The notes beneath the pieces were generated by a model that was given only the letters and a program-made list of their open reading frames with translations, made no database searches and was not told where the DNA came from. A program made the translations under genes and the position numbers. DNA of 64,000 nucleotides from Trichobilharzia regenti (Eukaryota; Platyhelminthes; Trematoda; Strigeidida; Schistosomatidae). Below, piece after piece: positions 11,640-23,131 of the stretch. Where the stretch lies: assembly GCA_944472135.2 (NCBI GenBank), contig OX235262.1, forward strand, positions 39,607,804 to 39,671,803. The letters are read 5' to 3'. Each line of letters opens with the position of its first letter. The stretch's first letter is position 1.

Positions 11640-12480
11640 AGGGTTCATATATGAGGATAATGTAGTGGAATTGTCGAGAATGAAGCCCCAGAATGTACTA
11701 TAAGCATCGAATTATGAACGCACTAAAATGTAGCAAAGTTTCCCGTGAAGACGAAGATTTCTCCCTTTCTAATTTGTCATCTCATGACCATCACTGATCC
11801 TGAATGAGGATTTTCCAGCTTTATTAGACACGACTGTCTGTCGCTTGATTCTTGTTGGAATACTTCCTACCTTCTCATGTTAGTGATAAATCTCACGAAG
11901 TAAAAACAATGAAAGGGCAAGACTGTGTTTCACACACACATACTCATCCTCACGAGTTTATTTACTGTGAGATTAGGGCAAACCATTATGGAAATCACAC
12001 TCTATTACACAAATATGTTAGCTCTTGCTGAAGTGTGCAATTATGTCATTCTTACCTTTAGCCACTACTGGTTTACATTAGCTTAGTATTCTAAAGACCA
12101 CTGAAGTGCTTTCAGTAATCATCTTCCCTAATAACCCAATTAAATTTATTACTGAATTAAAGTCTTAATCGTCTACCGTTGCTGCTTTGCTTTGACTGGT
12201 TATTCAGTTAGTAGCTCTTTACTGTATCTATTGATATTTTTTCCTTCAACAACATTGATAAATGTGAAGAACTTAGGCAAAGTTAAACTTTAAGCACCAC
12301 CAACTACCACTCAGCGAATGACCTCGAACGCACCAATTACGTGGAGGTATTTTTGTGTATGGAACACATATATTTATGAAAAAAAATGCATAAAAACTGG
12401 ATAAAAGTGTTACAGAGGATACCTTTCCCTCACATGTGATAAAAATAGCTCTCACTTTTAGGTTGGAGTATCAACAGAGT
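11640..12480. other. No recognised gene
   Basis: AT-rich sequence between repeats. A 60-codon frame at 12273-12455 has no support. Confidence 0.4.
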
Positions 12481-12485
12481 ATAAA

Positions 12486-12645
12486 TTCCATTGTGGGTAA
12501 GATTTATTTAGGTTTCAAAGTTAGTGTTAGTTTCATAGTGTTATACAGTAATATTTACTGAGCAATAGGTTATGCTCGAAACGTTATCATCAGTAAATAT
12601 TACGCCGTGAGACTTCATCAAAATAAATTTTACCCATAATGGAAT
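12486..12645. repeat. Palindromic repeat unit, Penelope terminal type
   Basis: The outer ends are inverted (TTCCATTGTGGGTAAGATTT at the left, complement at the right). Nested inside is a perfect 12-base inverted repeat (GTAATATTTACT / AGTAAATATTAC) around a GAGC...GCTC hairpin followed by GAAAC. This is the best-preserved copy of the unit. GCTCGAAACG followed by a CATCAG-type motif is also found at the end of the Penelope-like copy near 51.8 kb. Penelope-like terminal repeats are known to carry hammerhead motifs; here only part of such a core is visible. Confidence 0.6.
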
Positions 12646-12717
12646 TATACTCTATCACAGTGCACAAGTTCTATTCTTAGATCAACAGAGAAATTTAACC
12701 AGATTCCATTTAAGTCT

Positions 12718-12800
12718 TCTAACCCTAACAATAACCCTAATCTTTTCTGAACCTAACCTCATCATGAAAATATGCCTAAACTAACTGTAATCTAACTCGA
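12718..12800. repeat. Degenerate CCTAA-rich tract
   Basis: Several imperfect CCTAA/CCCTAA units are spaced irregularly, resembling a decayed interstitial telomere-like tract. The match is weak and could be compositional. Confidence 0.3.
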
Positions 12801-12865
12801 ACCTTACCTAATACCGCCTTTATTAGGTTATCCTAACCGCGACTTGTCTTTTGCTTAAAGCGTGA

Positions 12866-13100
12866 GTTTTTTTTATTTCCTTGACGTTCCCAGTGGAACA
12901 TAGGGCTTCAAGCTGGAGGCTTGAAGTTTCTGTAGCAGTGTTTATTCTTACAGCATGGGGTTGCTAGCCTCATGCCCAACCTTCCCTCTTTACCAGTATT
13001 ACTACTGGCTTAGCGAGGTAAGGAAGTGCGTCGCCAGGGATCGAACCCCGGACCATGTGCATGGTTGGCGAACATCCTAACCACTGTACCACCAACGCAC
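12866..13100 (-). repeat. Full-length tRNA-headed SINE with RTE-derived body
   Basis: Read on the minus strand from 13100. The tRNA-like head has box A (GGTGGTACAGTGGTTAGGA) and box B (GGGGTTCGATCCC). Then comes a segment matching the SR2-like RTE leader (GTTGGGCATGAGGCTAGCAA, then GCTACAGAAACTTCAA), then a 3' end matching the RTE tail (TTGAAGCCCTATGTTCCACT, GGAAC, AAGGAAATAA) and an A-rich end at 12866. This is the reference copy for the family in this window. The head is a promoter relic, not a functional tRNA gene. Confidence 0.85.
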
Positions 13101-13394
13101 AAAGCGTAACTTAATCTTTCCCAAACCTAAGATGAAACTTCCGAGATATCCCATTTAATAGCATAAAACTTCAATAAGCATATTTTATTGATGAAGACAA
13201 CAGTATTCGCCAGGTCTCACTAGCTTGCTCAGTGGATGTTTCAAGATCATTAGTACGGCGCACTCCACTGGTGCTTAAAGTCTAACTTCACCAGAACTTA
13301 TTTACTCCTTTCAGAGACTTGGCGCTTCACCAAAATTCTTTCCATAAGGTTGTAGATATTCATAAACAGCTGTGTTTCCTCGGTACTGAAGATT

Positions 13395-13560
13395 AGACAA
13401 TCAAAAAAGATTAGTAACAAGGAACTCTGGAGATCATATGAGAAGGAGATGAAAGCCTATAGGCAATCGTGGGGCCAGCTAAAGAGTACAGGGGAAAATG
13501 GGGATATGCTGTCGAAGCTTTATGTGCTACTCGGAACTCAAGGGAATAATAATAGTGATA
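13395..13560 (+). mobile_element. SR2-like RTE 3'-end fragment
   Basis: Short plus-strand piece matching the last ~50 residues of the RTE protein (a [15 protein letters not shown] region) and the 3' tail with ATA/AAT repeats. An internal deletion joins an ISNKELW-like block to the EEMKA block. Confidence 0.7.
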
Positions 13561-13564
13561 ATAT

Positions 13565-14040
13565 ACTAAAAGGATGAATAAAAAAGGAGTGATACAAAAA
13601 ATTATCTTATTACAACATTACTTAAAGTAATCTGAATCTTTCTCCAACGATCTTACCGTTTTTCTTTTAGGTAGGCTGAGCTACTGACTACTAGGAAGTA
13701 GTATCTCGCATACCAAGGAAGTTTTGTAGGTCGATGGGGAATTTCAGCGACAAGTGGGACACCATTAGGCTCGCAGCAACTGGAAACTAAGGTGTACTGA
13801 GAACTTGTTTCATTTAACAATGCACATTCGTGAACCGATGAGATACTCACCCAAGGTCATCAGTTCCTATGGAGAGCAAGAAGTTCTCTACCGAAAGGGT
13901 CAGAAGTTAGTCAAGGATAGCGACTGCAATATGTTGCGAAATGACACATAAAATATTCACAAAGGATCTTAACTCTTTCTCAACAATTATTCCTTGAGCA
14001 ACACAACCTTATTCGAATAATAATGAATGCCTTTTTCAGA
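13565..14040. other. No recognised feature
   Basis: Between two LINE remnants. The 65-codon minus-strand frame at 13653-13850 shows no family motif. Confidence 0.35.
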
Positions 14041-14044
14041 ACAC

Positions 14045-17000
14045 ACAGATTGGATCTGTCGGTCTGTTTTCGACATAGAACTTTGCACAAATGTGCAGCA
14101 GTTCAAGTTGCCACACTCCATGTAGCACACAAAGCAAGAGAAGAAAGTACAAGAAAAGCATAATAGAGACAGTAAACAGAGGTGTGAGACAAAGGAATAG
14201 TAATAACGAAGAACAAAACAGTTTCATTGGAGATCATAAGTCACAAGGAGTGGATGCATCTGCGCCAGCCACTGAGAACGATTTTGAGCCATGTCACCAA
14301 TTGTTTCCAACCATTAATTTTTACCGTCCCGAGGACCCCAACCAGGAAGTCTACACCTTCCTACGTGGCTTAAACTAATTGTTGTGGATTTCATTGACTG
14401 GTGCCATGTTTTTGTTTGACCGCCGCTAGCTCCTTTCCAGCCTGACCCTATACCAGCTAACAATGCCCATCGAGGAAGGCGATGACTAGGCATACGTAAC
14501 ACATGTCCTAACCATCTCAATGGTGGAACTTCACAACTTCGTCGATTGATTTTCCCTGTTTACCTAGAACTCGACGCCTAACGTCAATATTGCTCACCTT
14601 ATTATGCCACTTCACACGGGAGATAGAACGCAGGCACCTATGATCAAAGACAGCTAATCTTTTCATGTCTTCCACTCTCACTGGCCAGGTCTCACAGCTG
14701 GTCATAAAGGAGGACGGAGCGGACTGACGAACAGTACACCCGCCCTTTGGTCGATAGTCGAACATCTCGTCTACGCCAGAGTCGGCGTAAACTAACAAAT
14801 GCGAAACGAGCCCCCTGTATTCGTGCTGAGATTTCGTCAGAGATCAACCCGTTGGCACTGGCTGATGGTACTTCCCAAATAAGTGAAGCGGTCAACGTGC
14901 TCTACCACTTCACTTCCTATTTCTAATCTAGGAGTCGGTGTAGTCCAGCCCTGTAACATCATCTTGCATTTGGCGGGAGGGAATCGCATGCCAAACATTC
15001 GTAGAATGCAGCTCAAGGTGTTCAGAAGACTCTGCATTTTGTCAGCATCCTCGCCTAGAAGGACTATATCGTCTGCACATCCTCAGTCGACGAGATTATT
15101 CCCTGAGTCACTGAAGTCACTTAGGGTTAAGTCCATTAGTACATCTATGATGAAGTTGAATAGAAAAAGGGATAATGGGTATCCTTGACGGACCCCACTA
15201 GTCGTCACCAGTTCAGATGACAATTTGCCGTAAGCCCTCACCTGGCTGTATGAGTACGAGTAGAGTGAGTGGTTTGATCAGTGCAATGTATTTTCTCAGA
15301 ATTCCCTTTACAGCTAAGCATCTCCACAGAACCTCTCGGTCGACAGAATCGAATTCCGCCTTTAGGTCAAGGAATATAATGATTGTTGGACGCCAGTAGG
15401 AATGCCTATGTTCTAAAATCTGTCGGAGGGTGAAGATATGATCAATCCACCCTCTTCCTGGTCCTAAGCCTACCTGGCTCTCTCGTGTCTGTTCCTCCCG
15501 AGCACCACTTAGTCTACGCATGATTATTGAGCCTAGGACTTTAGATACTATATTAGTCAAGCTAATCCCTCTGTGATTATCACAGGAAGACTTGTCTCCC
15601 TTCACGTATATGGGGATAATCAATGACTTACACCAACCCGATGGGACTTCTTCTGATTCCCAGACGCTGCTTAGGACCTCAGTTAATGCGGATAGTAAGC
15701 TGTCTCCACCGCACTTAAATACCTCTGGAGTCATAATAGAAAAGATTTGTAACTTAGGTGGATGATTTGCAATTAATAGTGTTCTCTGAGCTCCTTGGTT
15801 TAATTGCGGAGCTTTCATCGTCTTTCTGGACGACATCTTCAGCGCAGTATTTAGGATAAATTGAAATGATTTAAATTTCTTCATGAGTCTCCCGGTAACC
15901 ATCTTTAGATATGTATTGAGCGTTTTCTATTGATTGGGATTTTAAACTTTCTGATCACCTCATTTACTTTTTATTAGTTGGTATATTTCATATATATTAA
16001 CGTGTTTATCAATTGCGTTTTCATTTAAGTACCAGGCTTCTAGGAATTCCCTGGCATATTCGGTGTTTCCTCTGTTTAAGATTTTCACATTATCCCAATC
16101 AAATTGATGTCCATAATCATCTGTATGCATTGATACTCTGGAATCATTCCATCAGGTCCCGCTGCTTTGCCTAGTTTCAGATTGGTGACAGCTTTAGTAA
16201 CCTCAGTTAAGGAAGGGAGACCTGTGTCTACATCCCATTCAGGGAGGTGTTGGATGTTCGGCAGGTTGAGCGTGGCTGTGGGCCAATTAAACTGCTCCTC
16301 ATAGTGCTCTTTCCAGCGTTCCAGTCGTCTATCCTGGGAGCTAATTATGGTGCCATTTTTCTCCGAGATTGTTTCACTTATCATTTGCCTTCTCTCACCC
16401 GTTTCCCTGATGAGTCTAAAGAGTTGCCTAGTGTTGCCTATCGCCGATGCTTTTTCCATCTCTTTCGCCTTTGTCACCCACCACTGTTCACGGTCCTTGC
16501 GGAGACTTTTCGTAAGTTTCCTTTTGTGCAGCTTTCGCTCCTCATTGAATTCGGAGCTCGCCGGAATAAGTCTTCTAGCATCTATCAGTTCGGATGAGGC
16601 AGTCGAGATCCAGTGGTTTTTACTCACCTTTGGGTTTACCTTATTCACAGCTGTATCTATGGTTGCCTGAATATTCTTCCAAGCTTCTTCAGGGTGAGCA
16701 CAGCTGTCGAACACAGATATGTGTTTAGCTAGTTCTTCCTCAAATACGGATTTAGTTTCCTGATCGAGCTGGGGACGTGATGGTTTTACCGCCAGCTGTT
16801 TCCTACGTCCGTTCAGTCGTAAGCACACACGAGCGCGGACCAGTGCGTGATCGGTATCTACACACGTGTTCCAGAAGGAGCGACAATCTCCTACCGACCC
16901 ACGCCAACGATAGCTTATTGCTATGTGGTCTATTTGTGTCCAGCGTTGGTTTGATGAAGGGGGTCTCCAAGTCAAACAGTGTCTCTCCTTGTGTTTAAAG

Positions 17001-18230
17001 TTAGTGCTTACAAGAAACAAATGATTATCAGAGCAGAACTGTAGGAGACGGTCACCGTTGTCGGTTCGCTGGCACGGGACTCCATAGGTGCCACCGACAT
17101 CCTTCTCAGATTGACACAATTTCCCTACTTGAGCATTAAAGTCACCAGCTAGAACGACTATATCTGAGCGTTTAGCCTTTCTCACCAAACTAGACAGCTT
17201 TTGGTAGAACTCATCCTTCGTTTCATCTGAACTGCAGTCAGTGGGGGCGTAGGCGGAGATTACGAAAAGGCATCGGCGAGTAGTGCAGTCCTTTCTCCTT
17301 TTTACTGATCCGTTCAGACGGACAGCACACATTCGGCTATCTACCGGGATCCAGTCAAGCAATGTCTTTTCTGCCCTAGTACTCAAAGCTATCCCTACGC
17401 CAGCTAATCCTCGTGAACTAGCTGTGGCATCTCCTGACACCCTCAAGGTGAATTTTGCAGATTCAACCTGTTGGCCAGGTGGGGTTAGGTGAATAACCAC
17501 ACTTGGGTCTTGTATGCGTGTTTCTGAAACACAACATACATCAATGGCTCGGGATGCCAGAGTCTTGGCTAGTGATGCTTGTTGTCCTATTTGGCAAAGT
17601 GCTCCTATATGAAATTGGTGGCGTGGCTTTAATAGACTATCGGTAGTGGCTGTTTGGCTTCCGTCATTTTTAGTGGACACAGAGTGAAGAGGGAGTGAGA
17701 GCTATCAAGTAGAGGAGTTGCATCAGTGGAAGGAAGGCAAGATAATAGAGATGAAGATGAAGACAAAGATGAGTGAGTATTAGAGAGGTTTCGTGTGCAT
17801 GTCGGATTGTGAGGGCGATTGTTACTTCCCGGCTGCCCACACCGTGGAAGTTGGTTGCGTGACCGCAGAGCCCAGGGGACAACTGCTTGAGGCCGGTCAC
17901 ACGCGGCCTGTTTTTGTTCGTTTTTTATTGTTTGGTGTCTCAGTAGCATATTTATCACTCCTGAACTGTGACACGGCAGCAGGAAGCGCGGTCGTTGTTA
18001 ATCCGGGCCACGGTCGATCCGGCATGAAATTTTTTGATTTTGTTTGTATCATGATGTTGGATCGGGTAGCTGCTTTTCGTTTAACCGCTATCCAAACAAC
18101 CTGCCTGGCATGGTAGGACCTCAAGAGACATAAGTCTCAGCCAGTATAGCTTGTTGGGACATTGTGGTGTTCAAGCCCAACCATCACGTCAAGGTAGCAG
18201 CTTTCGGTTGGGTCAGACTGGATCTATATA
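14045..18230 (-). mobile_element. Nearly full-length SR3-like RTE LINE, inactive
   Basis: Minus strand from the 5' leader near 18210 to the 3' UTR near 14050. The largest open piece (17680-16085, 531 codons) covers the endonuclease with GDFNAQVG and DHALVR motifs and the start of the reverse transcriptase (GKAAGPDG). Defects: the LNVRT motif of the endonuclease is lost by a 12-base deletion (the frame reads GALCQIG), removing the catalytic Asn; a foreign 406-bp fragment interrupts the frame at 16135-15730; the catalytic box reads CADD and is preceded by a stop near 15080; several later frameshifts. The rest of the reverse transcriptase (15728-15213) and the C-terminal region (15037-14314) follow in order. 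Closest relatives in the window are at 8.1-9.7 and 38.3-40.3 kb. Confidence 0.9.
15730..16135 (-). mobile_element. Penelope-like fragment inserted in the SR3-like LINE
   Basis: This interrupts the LINE between PDGMIPE and VFKCGG. It is flanked by a 7-base direct repeat (CTCTGGA at 15723-15729 and 16136-16142). Its minus-strand translation (YGHQFDWDNVKILNRG, then a REFLEAWYLNENAIDKHVN-like block) resembles the region after the GIY-YIG domain at the C-terminus of Penelope-like proteins. It has the same orientation as the host LINE, and only the 3' end of the element is present. Confidence 0.7.
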
Positions 18231-18392
18231 TTCCTGCTGTGACTATTTCACGACGAATATAACTACAGTGAAAACAGTGAAAATAAAGCCGTCAACATTG
18301 TTTATTTAATAGTTTTAAATAAATAATTACCTTAGAAAAAGAAACTTTAACTTGATTTGTAACGGAATTCAAACAAAGACGCTTCTGATTCC

Positions 18393-18419
18393 TATATATA
18401 TATATATATATATATATAT
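18393..18419. repeat. (TA)n microsatellite
   Basis: About 13 uninterrupted TA units. Confidence 0.95.
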
Positions 18420-18534
18420 TCAGAGCTTAAATACAAACGATACTCTTTGGACTGATAATTAAATTGACAAGGAAGAAAGCAGAATTAGAAAACTGTGGAT
18501 CCTTAATTAGGCCAACTCTTTTCATTCCGTTCCG

Positions 18535-18735
18535 TTCAGATTGAAGTATGCGGTCTCAAGTTGCTGAAATTTCCGTAGCACTGTTATTATTTTTCTCAAT
18601 GAGGTAAGGTTCCTAAGATCACGCCCAAACATACATCTTTCCAAGATCCAAATTAGATATTAAGGATTGTTTTAGCTGGGAACAGAACCCTGATATCTCG
18701 AGTGGCTGGCAAGTATTCTACATCGTAACAGTTTT
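18535..18735 (-). repeat. Degenerate SINE with RTE-derived body
   Basis: Minus strand: a weak box-B match near 18690 and middle and tail blocks parallel to the copy at 12866-13100, with many substitutions. Confidence 0.45.
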
Positions 18736-19139
18736 CATTTATTATTGTTACGATTTCAAAGTCGACTTCAATACAAGGTGACATCAGGTAATGAACCATT
18801 GAGAACACAAAGTATTGGATACCTCTATTTTGTGCTTGTCAAAGACTCTTCCGCAGACATGTTCCCACCAGAGGCCTAACATCCCACCTTCAGGTCACGA
18901 GGCGAGCCTGTTGGGCAATCAACTACTGCGATAGAATCCAATAATCCACGAATTGCAACTTCTGTCAATTCGCAATGCAGCGCCACCTCAGTTACCTGTC
19001 AGTGGCTAGTATCTGCTATCATACACACACCAGAACTCCTGCGGAAAAAATAATCGATTCCGTTTGTAAGAAGTCTATCTATACTTTTCAACCTCTACCC
19101 TCCCAAATCACCCTAGAATATTCAATCATCAGCGATCGA

Positions 19140-19995
19140 TTGGATCATACAACAGACTGTGGGGAAAGGGAAGACGGGCATACGCTCGACCAGTTACAAG
19201 GCTCTAGACAATCTGGACTTCGCAGATGATTTATGTCCAATGTCCCACACATTCAAAGATCTACAGACAAAAACCAACAGGTTTACAAGAGAAACAGCAG
19301 AGACAGAACTTCAGATGAACGTAGAAAATATGGAGGTGATGAAGTTGCTTAACCACCAACAAGTATCGATCACCACCAATGGAAGTTGTCTATTTCACAC
19401 ACTGATCTCAACAGCATCGTTTCAACAACAGGAGGCATTGATGAGGATGTCGAAGCCAACCATACTCAGAAAAGCAAGACAAACTTTCATTAATTTGAAG
19501 TCGGTGTGGAAATCTACAGTAACCAGCACAATGAACAAGATCAGAACTTTTAACACTAATGCCATGTGAGTTCTTTTGTGTGGCTCAGAAACTTGGTGTG
19601 TGAGTCACGAAAAGTATTTTGAACAGTCTTCAAACTTATATGAACAGCTGCCTTTACCCGATACTCAAGACGGAATCGATAACCAGAAAAGGTAAACAAG
19701 TGATAAGGAACTCTGAACACGAACCAACGAAGAACCCATTGCCCAGGAAATATGCAGGGTGAGGTGGACTAGACATACATTGAATGATACTACATGCCAA
19801 GCTCTCAGATGGAACCCAGATGAGAAGCGATGAGTCGAGTGTGTCCAACAGTGACACAGAGTTTACTTGAGTTGAAAATCAAAGCTTATGGGGAGTCATG
19901 GAGCTGGCTAAAAGAGACTGGGAAGAACACAGTGAGTTGGGGATGTACTGCTGAAGTTATATGATCAACTCGGAATTCAAGGAAATAATAATATA
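19140..19995 (+). mobile_element. 5'-truncated SR2-like RTE fragment
   Basis: It begins near the reverse transcriptase catalytic box (DFADD, about 19217-19231) and continues through motifs D and E (19159-19569 is open for 136 codons), then a frameshifted C-terminus with recognisable tail, ending in AAT repeats near 19995. The aspartates survive, but the upstream reverse transcriptase and endonuclease are absent. Confidence 0.8.
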
Positions 19996-20285
19996 GTACT
20001 ACCTACGTTTAGTCATACACTGCTGTTATTCGGTCCCATGAGTACTATACACTGTATCATAACTGATTCGCCTTAAAATATACTTGGATCCAGAACAAAA
20101 TAGGCTCCATTGGTAGGACATTGGTCAAAAAATAGTTCAACAGAAAGAGGTTATACACGTTAGCAAAAAACATTCATATCTAGTATATATTTGTTGAATT
20201 CGAAAATATAAAAGGAAAGAATTTGATAAGATATTTCCTAACTGTTTCGAGACTGAACGAATAAATATTTCCAGAAATGGAGGAT

Positions 20286-20447
20286 TTAATCATGAGCTGA
20301 CATCAGTTAGAGAACCACTGGAAAACCTGGGAGTACTGGACAGCCGTTTCGTCCTAGTTTGGGACTCCTCAACAGTACGCACCCACCGGGATTCGAACCC
20401 AGGACCTTCTGGTTACAAGGCGAGCTCGTAGACCATTGAGCCAATAC
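20286..20447 (-). repeat. Sm-alpha-like SINE with near-intact hammerhead
   Basis: Minus strand: tRNA-like head (TGGCTCAATGGTCTACGAGC; box B GGGTTCGAATCCC), then a hammerhead-like segment at 20378-20333. That segment has a 6-bp helix I (GTACTG/CAGTAC), helix II GTCC/GGAC, GAAAC and a GTC cleavage triplet with a very short helix III. The core reads TTGAGGA instead of CTGANGA, so the C3 position is changed. The 3' body runs to the CATGAT end at about 20290. Confidence 0.8.
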
Positions 20448-20734
20448 TTGGAAATTTCCAGAAATGGGAAAAAAACTTCATCAACAATCAAAAGGTTTCT
20501 ATAGCTTTATGGTTTACAGAAAATAAGCACAGAAACTCTGCAGTTTCATCTGATTCTCAACTTGTTTCAAAGCAATTACTTCTAAGGCATACACGTTATG
20601 TACAACTAACATTCAGTGAACCTATTTACAGATAGAAGGATGGAGTCACCAGGGAGTTTTCCTCGGTACACTACTTGCAGCTCTTTTCATGGTTATCAGA
20701 AGTTAACGATATGAGAACTTTTGTTCTTTCAAAA

Positions 20735-20920
20735 GTGATCCTCAGCTGATATCAGTTAGGAAACAATTGAAAAATAAGTACTATTAAACGAATGTTTCGT
20801 CTTAGTCTACGACTCTTCAGAGCTACGTACCTAGCATCCCACAAGGGATCGATTTAAGGGACTTTGAGTTACAAGGCGAGAACGCCGACAATTCAGCCAC
20901 TGGTCTATGTATTCAAGCTT
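20735..20920 (-). repeat. Sm-alpha-like SINE, diverged
   Basis: Minus strand: head near 20915, core CTGAAGA and GAAAC both intact, but helix I no longer pairs and the cleavage triplet is GTT. Confidence 0.65.
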
Positions 20921-20929
20921 CTGCTGCCA

Positions 20930-21220
20930 GCCAAAGTCATTGACCAGCATCTGTCCTTCACACCCGACCTGGTGGACCGCATAGGTCACGACTTCTCATT
21001 AGAACTTCAGGCAACCTAACCTTATAGTCAGTATCTAGTGGCCATTAGATCAATTTATGAAGTGTTAGTTTACAGGAGCTTTGTTGATTTCAAGTTGAAC
21101 TATAACCTGATATCGGTAAGATAGCCACCCTGAAAACCAGAGTGTATTGGACAGCTGTTTCCTCCTTATTTGTGTACCCATGACTCCATTGGGGATCGAA
21201 TTGACAGGAATGATGAGTGT
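20930..21220 (-). repeat. Extended Sm-alpha-like SINE copy, diverged
   Basis: A decayed hammerhead-like segment at about 21150-21195 is followed, in the SINE sense (minus strand), by a longer body to about 20930. The body contains a TCATTAGAACTTCAGGCAAC-type motif (plus strand) also seen next to copies at 28.2 and 48.7 kb. Confidence 0.5.
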
Positions 21221-21299
21221 GACTTGAATCAAATGCTTTATGTATTTGGTAGTCAGCATCGGGCGACGCAATTCACGCCTACACTGAATAAAACAGATC

Positions 21300-21840
21300 C
21301 GGAATTCCATTTCTTAATGTAGAGCTTACAGGAAAAACAAATTGCATGTGTATGAAAACCGGATGCGACAGAAGAAGGGATAATCACGTCGACCGCTGAC
21401 ATCTTCAAGATAAGACTCTTAAACATCTTTTTACAGAAGACGTCGAGTGTTCCCTAGTCATCAGTTACTTTTAATTAACCTGAATGACACCGCATTGCAT
21501 AGTAAACAACGGATAGCAGTGAATCCAAAACATTAATCATTCAATATGAAGATGGAGATCTGTGAAGATGTAGTCACTGGAATCTTTCAGGTGAAATTCG
21601 AGTAGATGCACTCACATCCCAAAATGTAATAATGTTTACTGTGAAATACATAATCGTAACACTCGTGATTTAACTATAACCAGATTACATAGGGTAGAAA
21701 AATGCAGCTGGTTTAAACAGATTTTTGTATTTATTTAATAATTCCCAATTGTACCATTAAGAACACAATATTCAGCGAAGAGACTCTTTTCAACGAATTT
21801 ATTATCAAGCTGTAAAAACATGAAAGATAAGCAGGCTAAA
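21300..21840. other. No recognised feature
   Basis: AT-rich, no convincing frames. Confidence 0.35.
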
Positions 21841-22460
21841 CTGGTCACCGACTCAGTTCCAAAGAGAACCTTATTCATGAACTTGAAATTCAAGCTTCAG
21901 ATATGCTCAAAAATCGTTCCTCTAAGTCAGTCAGTAAGACGTTCTTTGCAGAAAAATTACATATGACGTTCACGAGCCGCAAATTGTTCTCTACCTCTGT
22001 AAAAGGTAAGCTGCCCCATCTGGCCGCCTCCATGTGCATCTGTCAGTTCACCTGCTCTTGTGGAGCAAGGTACATTGGCCGTAGTCAGAGGACGCTTTCC
22101 ACACGGATACGAGAACATATTCCAGCTTGGTTTTACAAGGCAGAAAGGAAGTGTATGCGAAGCTATATTCTGGAACACCTGATCGACTTCTGTCACTCGG
22201 TCAACCCTGACCATGATTTCAAGAACATATATAGAATCCATCCTTGAACTAATTTGTCCTTCTGACCTGAATAAATTGAGCCATACTACTGATATATCTG
22301 ACTCTAATCCAGTGAAACGATCACTTCGTGTTTACATCACCTCAAAATGCCTAGCAAGTATCAGTAACGACTGTCAATGACTGTTCCTCAACTACTACAT
22401 AGTCAACCAGTCATCTGTACAGCAAACTTTATCATGCCTACAATGAAGAAGTTCACGGAG
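21841..22460 (+). mobile_element. Penelope-like element 3' part with GIY-YIG domain
   Basis: The 114-codon frame at 21903-22247 contains a Cys-rich lead-in (CQFTCSCGARYIGRSQRTL) with the YIG signature, then TRIREHIPAW, as in the GIY-YIG endonuclease that ends Penelope-like proteins. The reverse transcriptase is missing. It differs from the minus-strand copies at 41 and 52 kb, so it is a separate lineage. The downstream ~200 bases look like decayed C-terminus and 3' UTR. Confidence 0.75.
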
Positions 22461-22658
22461 GAAATTTCAGTTAGCAAAATAAACTATCGTAAGATTTTAA
22501 CAGTGACTATAATTTGAAATTCCCCGATTTCTTTTAGATCCATGGTTATTTTTAACTTGGCGCGCTAAAAGAAAACAAAGTCTTCTGTACAAATCACAAT
22601 TTGTAAGGGTATCCAATGTTTAAACACATCAGATCATAACAAAATGTATTGTCAGTCA

Positions 22659-22664
22659 TTTATT
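22659..22664 (-). terminator. Candidate polyadenylation signal of the CPT2-like gene
   Basis: AATAAA on the minus strand, about 335 bases past the stop codon at 22999-22997. No earlier canonical signal was seen. Confidence 0.4.
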
Positions 22665-22996
22665 ATCTATCAAAGAACTAAAAACCGAAATGCGAAAGAC
22701 AATCAACTTGTTTACTAGTAAAATAGAAATCCAGAAACAGTTGATTACGAAAGAGAAATCTCAGTTTACACAAAGTTGCATTGGTTTTGATAACCAGATT
22801 GATATCGAAACATTCGCAGTTAATAAAAACTAAAACCTAGAGAGTAAATAATAAACTATTTAAAATCATTCATGGCATATCTTTATATACAAAGAATATT
22901 GCTACCGCTGTCAACCCTCTCCCTCTCGCCTCCCAGGCCGATGGGATGAACCACACATGCAAATACATGAACTGTTGTGTAACTGTGCATTTCTCT

Positions 22997-23131
22997 TCAT
23001 CGATTATCTGAAGACTTTTTAATCAATTCAGTAATATAATTTACACTGTCGACGAATGCATCTTTGAATTGAACAGCATTGGATTTAGGTGAATCAGACC
23101 ATGAAGTTACCTGCATACTACAATAATCATC
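22997..23131 (-). CDS. CPT2: CPT2-like exon 10 (stop codon)
   Basis: 44 codons plus TGA. Acceptor ATTACAG, phase 0. Encodes [15 protein letters not shown], then a short helical C-terminus ending SSDNR, matching the final domain segment (D-W-GC-VSSY) of CPT2-type proteins. Confidence 0.87.
   Translation of the reverse strand, partial: DDYCSMQVTSWSDSPKSNAVQFKDAFVDSVNYITELIKKSSDNR

Noticed and set aside
12718..12800. True interstitial telomere array
   Set aside because: Units are too irregular and few; at best a decayed tract.
13653..13850. 65-codon frame
   Set aside because: No supporting evidence; isolated between LINE remnants.
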